In this document: positions 11,095 through 20,690 of the stretch, piece after piece
Numbering within the stretch: position 1 is the first letter of the stretch
Layout of the letters: each line of letters starts with the position of its first letter
Source: Armillaria gallica
Taxonomy: Eukaryota; Basidiomycota; Agaricomycetes; Agaricales; Physalacriaceae
Reading direction: 5' to 3'
Assembly: GCA_037576215.1 (NCBI GenBank)
Contig: JBANDB010000001.1
Coordinates: 5,580,001-5,644,000 of the forward strand
Length of the DNA: 64,000 nt
The notes under the pieces: model-generated
What the model was told of the DNA's origin: nothing
Database searches by the model: none
What the model saw: the letters and a program-made list of their open reading frames with translations, nothing else
Program-made: the position numbers and the translations under genes

Positions 11095-12585
11095 AATGGA
11101 AGGAGAACTCGAGCATTCTGCTGAAAACACGCCCAATCGTCTCGGCGACGTGACGAACAGCTTGTATCTTGGCCTCAAATTTAGGTGAGAACTTGTCAAT
11201 TACACCATCCGCGACCCCAATACCCACGACCACATCCTTAGAGTGCTCGAACTGCTGGAAGACGTCGATGAATTCCTACCACCCTTCCGCGCCGGTTTCC
11301 ATCTGCATGGCTCCCAGAACACGTTACTGACTGGAAACTTTGGGAGAGAACCTTTGAACACGCTCGTACAAGAACTTGTAAGTCGTCCTTTTTCTTTCAT
11401 TTTCCAATCTAATCGTGTCACAAACATCGAAATCAACAAGCCTGTCGTGCCTATCAAAGAATATGGATGGATCGCCCCAAGTTCGCCCGCATGGAAAGAA
11501 CCTATCGACTTCACCTTCGATGTATCCTGGCCACCGCCGCCACCCAACGCTCCTAAGACCGTCAACTTAACTACTGAAAGGCAATGGATCCTTGCCTGCA
11601 CTCATGCCTCCTTCACGAGCACGAACAATTCCTCTCGTTCGGAAAAGGTCCCGTTCCTTCACACCGCATGGTTCCTGCCTTGCCTACTCTCAAATCTTAC
11701 TGCGTCATGACATTGCCGTCGCGCACAAGGCCAGCTGGCTGGACGAGCTCTCTGATGAAGAGGCCATCGCATGGGAGAAGAAGACCAGCGATCGACTGCA
11801 TTGGCAAGGCCGTACGATGGGGATCTCTATCATTTGGGACATAGAGTGATGATTTTCGCATCGTATACGGATGATGGATTGGGTTGAGAAGGGTATGGAG
11901 GCTAATGTGACGATTTTGGCACCACCGAGGTAGAGGGAGGAGCCAGTGGGGAAAGCCGAGTTGGTCCGGAAGGCGGGGTATCATGGCACGGCGATGCTTG
12001 ATATCATTGGCGTTCTCGGACGAGTGTGAATCTGATGTTTGCGAGGAGCTGAAAAAAATGTATGAGTTCACGAAGAAAAGAGCAGGCGAGTTACAAGTAT
12101 ACTTTCGATGTCAGTGCCCGAGTCGTGCTTTGGTTGCTTTCTTTCGTTGCTCGACCCCATGTAGGCTGATGGAAATGCATAGTCTGCCCTCTCATGCATT
12201 CATTCTCTAGTCCGCTTGTCTATCCCGAATGGTTCGTGGCGCCGCAGCTAGTACGTATTTAGCTGGACTCTTGCACAGATAGGCTGATGCTGGGTCCACT
12301 ACCAAGTAAATACCCAGATCTCCGGGACGTGTTTGTTCTCTTTTGTGGCGATGTGAAAAGGGAAAACAACTATGAAGATCTGGCAAGAAATATTGCTTCC
12401 GAGGCGGGATTGGAGTCGCATTTACAGGGAAAAGGAGAACACGATGGCGTATAATTATAGGTTCGTCTCCAACTTCACTGTTTCTTCTTTTTCCATGGCT
12501 AAATGACCTGTACAGAGTATTCCTGGAGTATGCCCGGATTATGAGCACCTATCGTGTCGTAATGAATAATGAGGGCAGCAGGGCA
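11095..12585 (+). pseudogene. GT90 (CAP10-type) glycosyltransferase pseudogene
   Basis: Ordered pieces of a GT90 protein are visible: LLEDVDEFLPPFRAGF near 11245, LLRHDIAVAHKASWLDEL and RLHWQGRTMGIS at 11690-11835, VRKAGYHGTAMLDIIG near 11970, DVCEELKKMYEFTKKRA at 12030-12090, VYPEWFVAPQ near 12220, NYEDLARNIA near 12370, and after an intron FLEYARIMSTYRVVMNNEG at 12505-12570. These match the family's usual order. GT90 enzymes transfer xylose or mannose to glycans in the secretory pathway. Frame changes occur near 11690 and 11850 with tandem stops, so the copy is judged dead. It is joined directly to a SIN3 5' fragment. Confidence 0.6.
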
Positions 12586-12586
12586 A

Positions 12587-13068
12587 CTAGGGGCGCAGAA
12601 GTGAAATTGCGGCACCAAACCGACTACCGTAGGTGTGGCGACGATCAGTGCACGGACCAGGTTTGCAGCCTTCCTTCTTCCTCAACGGCAACAGCGACTC
12701 CCGGGTTGACGACGACATATTCATCATGGACGTCAACGTCCCATTACCGACTCTGAATACCAATCTTGTCCATGACACCCAGCTGAAAGGATCAGGTGCA
12801 TCCAACGATCAGAACCTAATGTCCAGCCATGGGACAGACAATTCTTCAATGAAAATGGCTACTGCGCCGGAGAAGGAGATCTCCATGAAGGATACTGGCG
12901 TCCAGCAGCCTCTGACACCAGTACCAGCGACGACAGAGGCCAGGTCGGACTCGGTTGCTCTGCTGCTACAGCCGTCGACTCCCATGGTTGTTGACGTCTC
13001 TCCACCTTCGCCACCCATGAATATCCCGGAAGGGCCCCGTCCGCTCAACGTGACAGATGCCCTCAGCT
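12587..13068 (+). pseudogene. SIN3 5' fragment (copy of 20561-21040)
   Basis: From TGAAATTGCGGC (12602-12613) the sequence follows the SIN3 upstream region and first exon. It includes an ATG at 12726, the segment beginning MDVNVPLPTLNTN, and the lead into the first paired amphipathic helix domain ([10 protein letters not shown]). Similarity stops at about 13065, in the middle of PAH1, where unrelated sequence follows. The frame is open, but nothing downstream completes the protein. Confidence 0.85.
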
Positions 13069-13610
13069 ACTCATTTGGTTGCGTCCTTCCCGTCATTCTA
13101 AGCGGTTAGTTCGAAGTTGGAGGCTATGTTGCATTACAGACACTTCCGGAGCATTGCTTGCTTATTTTGTTAAGATTGATGAACACAAAGTAACAGCAGG
13201 CGCCACGTTTCCGAGGTATCAACCCATCGTCGAAGCTCTCCAGCTAGCTCTTGTGCGCCGATTCAACAAACTAGGAGGATCGAATAGTGTACCGCCGCCA
13301 ATCTACGGGACCTTCCAGGCGTATATCAGAAGGTAGACAGTCCCTCGTCAGCCATTATCTAGGCAGCCATGACTTGAATAATCTTTCAAAGTTACCAAGG
13401 CCGGCAACTATTCCCTTGGTGGCCCTATTCGTCACGGCGAGCGATTGAGAGCAAGTCGGTTCTTGGAGATGAGTGGGCACCTGAAGAGAGGCGGAGAGCG
13501 GGATACCAAAATTGGCAGCGTATATTTGGGTAGGTCTATCAGTACAAGATTTGGGCGGATCGAAGTACTGCCGGCGAGATATATAACCTATTTCCTCTAC
13601 ACCTTGAAAA
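13069..13610. other. Unassigned stretch
   Basis: A short open frame at 13079-13336 gives no recognisable protein. The first bases after the SIN3 break (TTGGTTGCGTCC) recur after the SIN3 5' fragment at 61.8 kb, so part of this block belongs to the inverted duplication. Confidence 0.35.
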
Positions 13611-16600
13611 CTACACCTTGATAGATAAATGTATAACCAATGGAATAAAAAGAACACTAAGCGCAATGAGTATCACGATGGTACGGTTCTGCGTGCGAGA
13701 GAGCGGCGGCTCTTTCTCAGCTCGTATATTGGTAACTGGGACAGCGTCCATGATGTCCTTGCGATCATTAACAGGCATTGGCAATGCGAATTTGTTGAAC
13801 TCGCGGTCTGTACTTTTTTAGCAGAGTGCACGAGCACAAGATACCGGATCTTTACTTACCTGGAAAGGCTTCAACTGGATTCTCGAAGATCTCCATGCGA
13901 GGAAAATCAAAATACTGGCATATATCTGCACCCTCGAGTGCAGGATCAAACCCGCACATAGTGTTTATCTCAACGCTTGTTGAAAATGTCTTTCTCGGTA
14001 CGCGGTACTGGCGTGCATAAGTGCATAAGCTGACTTTGATTCCGAAAAGAGCTTCCGCTTCTTCGACGGATATCTCATTAGATAGATTCAGATCACAAAA
14101 CCAATGAATGATGGGCCAGGAAATTTTGTTGGATTGTGAATCAAGACGAGGTTCACAGACTGTGAGTGAGAGGGCAAATGCATATTCGCTGTCTGCCATG
14201 AAAGTGTCCAGTAACTGGAAGGGGTCCGAGAAACACGGCGTTATGCGGAGGGAAAAGGAGACATCTTGACACACTAAATTGGTCAGTATAGTATTTGTGA
14301 GTTCCTCTAATATGCTTCACCAACCTCCGATGTGTTTCATGTTGTGCACCTTGGGATCAATGCCCCTTACGTTCTGAGAAGAGGACAATGACAGCCGCGG
14401 AGCTTGTGCAAACAACGAGCGCACCATCTGCTGTGATTGTATACAATGTTTGGGTGTTGAGACGTCCCGGGGGGATATTACAAGGGAATTTTCTTGAAAG
14501 ACCGACAAGTAATGAATAGTAAATGATCCACTGAACGGGCGAAGTCAGCAGAGAGCACACGTAAATATACACATCAGAGATCATACCTGCACATTGGAAA
14601 CGGTGTTGAATGCCTATTATCATGCACTTCCCATGCTATCGCCTGTTCAGTCAGCTGAACTGGTATCTTGCCGATTACCAAAGGAGACATTAGCAGTTCA
14701 ATCCACGTAAATACGCTGCCTGGGCCATAGGGGCAGTGGAAGTCAACAGCCTGGCTGTATGTCAAGATATACTTCCAGTTAGTGCCAATGAGACGATAAA
14801 GGGAGTCGTAAATCTCTATAAGATGGTTTTTTTCCAAACTCGTACTACGACACATCAGCGAGTTGCAATCCCTGATGGAGTCAGAGAGTGGTGTGTCTAG
14901 AACCATCCAGTGTCGGTAGGTTCTCATGTGCGGAATGACTACGCTGTCTGCGCCATTCTTAGTTAAATCCACCACATAATGGCAAAGATAATATCGAGAC
15001 GAGAATCCCACAAACACGATTCGGCCTCGTTCATTGATATACACGTTGCTGAGGTCACCACCCTTTGAAGCATCAGCTGTTAGTCTGTACATGTATCCTC
15101 TCAAGGCAATTACTCACAAATACCCCGTTGGTCCAACCCTGGGGAGATTCGTAGTAAAGCCTACCGAGATAATCTGCAGCAGACTAGTTTGACTATGATT
15201 CAAGATTGATATGCAAACAATCAGGAAATGCAGGACCTCTAAATCATTGAACTACAGAAAACACATAATTTGAGTAGCATCTACAGAATATTTCGGAGCA
15301 GCGCACCAATTGAATATGGAAGTGCAATGACTGAACCGCAGTTAAGGACTCGCTGTAATCGTCGATTGAGTCTCGTGTAGTACCTCCAGACAGGCATAAG
15401 TTTAAAACAAATAAACTATGATTATTGTTACCATGAAGTATAATCGCAGGAAAATCCGGAGATCTGCATACACCAAAAATCTGGGCAACATTTTGGTGTC
15501 TAGACCATAAGATTAATATTGGACAAACACTGATTGACGAAATATCGCAGGGTTACTTAAGATTAATCAGTCTATCAATGATTTTATGGAATGGCTAGAG
15601 GACACCTGAGCATTAGGGATGAGGCAGAGCTGATACAACTCACTTTCATGATATCTTGTTCGTTAATATTGCCGTGGCCCTGGGAACGTCGATATACACG
15701 AACAATTTTTGGTGCGTTACTGCCATCAACGTCGGCATTATAATCAGAAAACATTTTGTCGGGTGGGTAATGGCAATCTGAATGGAAAAGCTCCTTCAAA
15801 TAGATATCCCCGGGAAGGACATCTTGAATCTGCAATAAGGCAACGATCAACCGTTGGTCTTCATATGAGAAGATTGAAAGTACAAATCCTTTATACAAGC
15901 CCCGTTCCTTCAATGTCTGGACATCCGCGCTAAGCTTGTCGGCTTTCCTGCTCTGCGATACACCCCATGTGCGTATTTCTTCGTATATGCCGTTCGCGTG
16001 CTTGTCAATATTAGATAAGGTATTCTGTCGCGACGTCTCGATGGCACTAGCAAGAGCGTCTGTATTGGTCCTTAATCCATCTTTGACGTCTGAAATAGCA
16101 AAATGCGAGTCGATCGCGGTACGAATCTGTTAATGAACGGTAAGTGTATAGTAGTAATAAAAGTCTCAAGATGTAGTATGTACCAGAAAATCGCTTTTGA
16201 TCTCGCGCACGCGTTCCTGGTAACCATTGATAGCGTCGTAAACACTCTTTGCCTTCAAGAAGCGCTTGATCCCACGAGACTTGCGTCGGGTGCTGTTCAA
16301 TTCAGAAATCAAGTCCAGCAAGTATATAAAAGATGCTTCGTTAGCGAGGATTCAGAACTTGTTTGCGCTTACCCACACTTCAAGCTCTGCACAAACATCA
16401 CGGAAGCGAAGAGAGCTACTTTCTCCGTGTTCTGCAACGGTATTCTGAACCATCTCGATCGTCTTCCCTATACTGTCCGCCAAATCTAGCAGATCCTCGT
16501 TATTCTTGCCAGCTTTCTGCAATCCCAGGTTAACGACGATACAACGCGAAGCGGAGACTTGTGATGTACTTCAATGGTCTCCAGTACCAGTACAGCGCAT

Positions 16601-16701
16601 CCACAAAGGCCTTTGATGTACGGAAACGGGGCCAATTCGCCTGCGGCCACGCCAAGCTTAGCAATATTAATCCAAGTTTCTAGATTGGATGGTCGAGTCA
16701 T
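13611..16701 (-). CDS. MLKL-like 4-helix / degenerate kinase-like / membrane-anchor protein, copy 2
   Basis: Exons placed from splice signals: 16701-16570, 16516-16377, 16325-16184, 16126-15884, 15829-15644, then several more down to a TAG at 13611. The order is an MLKL-like N-terminal helical domain (GELAPFPYIKG, VLETIE, NNEDLLDLADS) and a helical stretch to about residue 240. A kinase-like region follows with RHQNVAQIFGVCRSP and NVYINERGRIVFVGF, where the DFG aspartate is not seen. Next comes an Agaricomycete C-terminal segment (ISWPIIHWFCDLNLS, SVEEAEALFG, NTMCGFDPALEGADI) and a predicted single membrane helix (TIVILIALSVLFIPLVIHL) near the end. The acceptor before exon 3 reads AT instead of AG (16327-16326; AG in copies 1 and 3), so the copy may be mis-spliced. 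ALDH copy 2 lies upstream on the same strand. Confidence 0.65.
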
Positions 16702-16911
16702 GGTGGATGGATATTCGTTGTTGATTGCGCTCGAAACAAGGGAGTAGATATGGACACTTAATTAGGGTGCCGCGGAAGGACGGTAGTGATAGTAAGAGGA
16801 CAAGCAGCGCATTCACCGGGCGCCTATTTTGTGGGGTTTGCATTACCACACGGATCACTTTTCATATAGCTGAGCAAAGCAGTATATACAGCATGGGTGC
16901 CAACACGGCGT

Positions 16912-18707
16912 TCATGACGTTAAAGGATACTGACGTGGCGGATGAAACACTACCAAGCGTCTATCAGTAAAGTCCTCGATACTGAATCGGCCATATCCCG
17001 AAGAACCGCTTTGGAAGATTCAGTGATGAACTTGGCCGCTATATGTGAGTAAAAAGCTCACCCAAGTCCAATAAGGCCTAGGAATGACTCTGCGTGAATT
17101 GTGGAGCCGTTAACATTGGCATAACCTGAGTTTTGTGAGGAACCGTCAAGTTAGAGGAGCCCATCAGCTTCACCTGTTCGAATCCGAGGTGCCAGCTTCT
17201 CTGCAGCACCCAAATCGGACGTCCATAGAGATGAAGAAAGCGTGTAATCGGACATATTAGCGAGTTCTATGGCCTCATCGATCGTGTCAAAGGCCATAAT
17301 TGAAAGCTCTATCATACCGGGTAGAAACTGGACGTTCACGGGTCGCGAAAACTCTCACCTGGACCAAACGCTTCCCGCTCCCACAGCCTAGTGCCCGGTT
17401 TAACGCCAGTGAACACATGCGGCTGTATCACGGAGCCATCCCTGGTGACATCTCCTACAAGGACCTGCGCTCCCTCTCCGATCGCCTCGCGGAACATACT
17501 CAGTACATTCTCTGCAGAAGACTGGGAGAACAAAGCGGAGATCTTAGCCGTCGGGTTCGTATATGGATCTCCGGCTTTCAAAGATTTGCAGAGCCCGCAG
17601 ATCTTCTCTATCAGAACCTCTGATATGCCTCGCTGCACAAGGACTCGGCTGGTGGACATGCACACTTGGCCCGAGTAGATGAGGGCTCCGGATACGATAG
17701 CTTTCGCAGCCGCGTCTATATCAGCGTCGTCGAGAACCTGTGGAAGAATTTTGAGGGAACGTTGTAAGTATACACTGAAGGTAATGTATAACCGACAATT
17801 GCAGGCGCCTTTCCACCAAGCTCAAAAACACAAGGTTTAAGATATTTTGCTGCTTCGCCCGCGATTATCCTTCCTACACGATCGCTACCTGTGAACTGCA
17901 AGGAATGAGCACGTTGATGCAAAGAAACCCAAGTCCGGCAACTGACATTGATCTTCCGTACAAACGGATGCGCGATGATCTCAGCAGTCAAAGCAGGCGA
18001 GTCCTCCCTCGATACAGAGACTAGATTGAGAACTCCTGCAGGCAGTCCGGCCTCTTGGAATAGTTCCGCGACTATGAACTGGCTCCGCGGACTCAATTCC
18101 GATGATTTGAGCACGACGGTGTTTCCACACAGAATGGGTACGGCGATAGCGCGCAGTGCAAGCGCGACAGGTGCGTTCCATGGAGCGATGCTAAAGCTAG
18201 TAGAAAAAGGCGCGTAAACGTTAGCCGACAGAATATAAACCCTTCGAGGACGACTTACATGACACCCATTGCCCTTCTCTGAACGAGGACCTCGGAGCCT
18301 GGAGCCCTGTCCGAGGCTGTCCTTTCATCACCCAGAAGATCGCCAAGTTTTGCTGTATCATGAAGGAATTGTTGCGAGGAGCCCCAGTTGTACATACAAA
18401 AATCGACTGGCGCGGCTGTTTCTTCTTTCATGGACTGCAGGATAAGTTGCTTGTAGCGGTCAGTGGAGAGTATATCGGCAGCCTTGACGAGAACGTCTTT
18501 ACGCTGCTGGAGTGGAGAATGCTCCCACGTCTTGAAGGCAGCGTGGGCTGCTTCGATAGCCGCAAGACAGTCGGCGCTGGTCGCGGATGCAGCTCTGCCG
18601 ACTACGGTGTGAGAGTATGGGTTCACGACATCGAATGCTTTGTTGTCGCTGGAAGGGACCTTCTTCCCGTTGACGAAGAGTGGGGTGAATGGAAGAGCTT
18701 CAGACAT
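16912..18707 (-). CDS. Aldehyde dehydrogenase, intact copy
   Basis: Seven exons fit in one frame: 18707-18259, 18196-17947, 17895-17797, 17737-17359, 17308-17174, 17125-17062 and 17008-16912, summing to 1473 nt (490 aa), the usual ALDH length. Visible motifs are [29 protein letters not shown], the catalytic glutamate in FELGGKAP, the catalytic cysteine in [10 protein letters not shown], and the C-terminal [14 protein letters not shown]. The family oxidises aldehydes with NAD(P). The look is of the salicylaldehyde/vanillin dehydrogenase group, a weaker inference. Introns are 48-62 nt; two use less common donors (GTCAGT, GTCGGT). The copy at 1127-2908 has three lesions. Confidence 0.85.
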
Positions 18708-18805
18708 ACGGATGCAGGATTCTGCGATAGTCCGATGAATAATCTTGATAAAGCGATTCGGCGGAACATCACATGCATCTCGTTTGTTTATTATTGTAGG
18801 GTCAT

Positions 18806-19205
18806 GAGCGAGATCGCCAAGATCGCCAAGATCGCCGGCACATATTTATGTTGATTGGGAAGTAGGTCATACACGCTCAGACCACAAGTGGGTTGTCTGC
18901 TCGTACGGGGTGGGATGATCATTTGCTGATACGTAAACCGTTCACATCGACGATAAACAGATGATCTAGCACTGGTGGGAAGGTTAAGTTGCAGACAAAT
19001 CATTGAGAATGATGAGTCACTCACGCTACCGCTACGGTGTTGGTGTTGTTACCGGTGCACCGGTGTCGGTTCACGTACGACGTTGTTCCGCTGAAATAGG
19101 TCTGTGCTATCAGATTAGATAGAGCTGTCACTAACCCTAAACGCATGTTGGATCTCACAAACGAATGATACCAATGAGTTGCCGGAGGAATTGCTCACTG
19201 TATTG
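18806..19205. other. Block specific to duplication copy 2
   Basis: Absent at the matching point in copy 1 (about 3011). It begins with three tandem 9-bp units (GATCGCCAA type, 18811-18838) and contains a perfect palindrome ACCGGTGCACCGGT at 19051-19064. No ORF, terminal inverted repeats or target duplication were found, so either insertion in copy 2 or deletion from copy 1 is possible. Confidence 0.5.
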
Positions 19206-19289
19206 TGTCGAATGCAACGTTGCAAAGGACTATGAAGGAAGAATAGATGGCGAAAATTGGATTACCTGGACCGAGAGATTCGCTATTCA

Positions 19290-20010
19290 TGCGTCGTATA
19301 TGACATGGGGTTGTACAGGCGCACCATCACCCAGCATATCACCGACAAGAACTTGAGCACCCCTTGTGCTTCCTAAATCAAGTCGGTGACAGCTACCGAA
19401 TCGGGGAACGGATATTATAGTTGAACTGCCTAAAGACTGCGTGTTTGCTTTAGTGGAATTAGCGAGGTTATGAGATGAGAGCTCCAGTTGACGTCGCGCT
19501 GAACGAAATGTCTGTCCTTCGATGCACAGGCGGAAGAAAAGTCGATAAGTACTTGTGACCCTGGATACCATAAAATAAGAGAATAATAAGCAAAGGGGGT
19601 CCAGATAAATGGAATTAGATTCACTTACGATCGAAGGCGCGTTACCTCCCATTTCGAGGATACAGGGTTGGAGGTATTTTGCAGCTTCCGTGGCGACAAG
19701 TCTGCCAACGGTTTCACCACTGATGAACTGCGGGCGTTTTACAGCATGAATGAACATTGAAAACTGTCTACGTCGACACGTTGTCAACGAGTGAACGAGA
19801 GTTGCAACGAGCGATGATTCCAGTTGTTAGTCGAGATGATGAGCATAAAAATCAGGATGCTGCTCGAGAAGGATTCGTGATAAAAAGATCGACAATCAAA
19901 GCCTGCAGTTCAGGGGCTGTAACGAACTGAGTGCCACGGTGTTTCCTCTTGCGATGGCATGTTTCACGAACGAAAGGAAAAACTGAACTGGCGTAAGTGA
20001 AAGAACGGTA
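19290..20010 (-). pseudogene. Older ALDH relic, copy 2
   Basis: Pieces in ALDH order on the minus strand: AIARGNTVALSS near 19960, ETVGRLVATEAAKYLQPC and EMGGNAPSIV at 19640-19735, and [19 protein letters not shown] at 19290-19370. Stops and lost exons lie between. It shows that a tandem ALDH pair existed before the 4.7-kb segment was duplicated. Confidence 0.6.
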
Positions 20011-20690
20011 AGTAGTGGTAATGACAACTTACATGGCATTGATGGTCGACGTCTGAGGGTAACATGCAGGCGAGCCTGAGATGATGTTTGATGACTTTGT
20101 TTCCCAGGGCCGGTGTTGCTACGCACAAGCTAGTTGATGACGGCTGATCCGCTGATTCAGAATGCATCGACATCGGTGACTTTCTCCTAGTATTCCGGGA
20201 TCTGCAGCATTCAGGCTACTGTGAAAAGACACCCTTGTAGTAGCAGGTCGTCCCGCTGGGTTCAAAAAGTCTTCACAGCAGATTTGATTGCAAGTCATTC
20301 TGGGCTGAATATTCGTCCTAAACCACGAAAGCTAACTCTTGAAGCTATCCATTCCGCTTGTCGCAGTCTCTTCCTTCTTAGCCGCTCTGCTATCATCGTA
20401 TACGTATTTGCGGACATATATAGCGACGCTCATACATATTTCGAGCGGGTACTCGGTATGGATCGCGGTTAATCCATTCAGCAGCAATAAATTCGTGAAT
20501 AGTGGCGTGTGAGATAATGAGGGGAGTACTGTAGTGGCGCGGAAGCAAACAATGATCAATTGAAATTGCGGCATCAACTCGACCACGTGTGACGGCGATC
20601 AGTGCACGGACCACTTTTGCAGCTTTTCCTCTCCCTCAACGTCGACAGCGACGCCCGGACTGTCCTCTTGTCGACGGCGACATATTCATC
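20011..20690. other. SIN3 upstream region
   Basis: Up to 20572 it is duplicated at 3800-4680. From 20561 onward it is also copied at 12602 and, in part, at 62.5 kb (minus). It presumably holds the SIN3 promoter and 5' leader. The open frame before 20691 starts only with GTG, so translation should begin at the ATG at 20691. Confidence 0.5.

Larger units (their letters stand above)
15781..20572. repeat. Direct segmental duplication, copy 2 (pairs with 1-4680)
   Basis: Runs from within the MLKL-like gene to TGAAATTGCGGC at 20561-20572, immediately before SIN3. Differences from copy 1 include the ALDH lesions in copy 1, the MITE in copy 1 and an extra block at about 18812-19205 in copy 2. Confidence 0.9.

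Noticed and set aside
19130..19145. Telomere-like word (TAACCCTAA)
   Set aside because: Only one unit, with no array on either side.
20589..20690. Open frame upstream of the SIN3 ATG
   Set aside because: It begins with GTG, and the region is a non-coding leader in the other copies; the ATG at 20691 is the better start.
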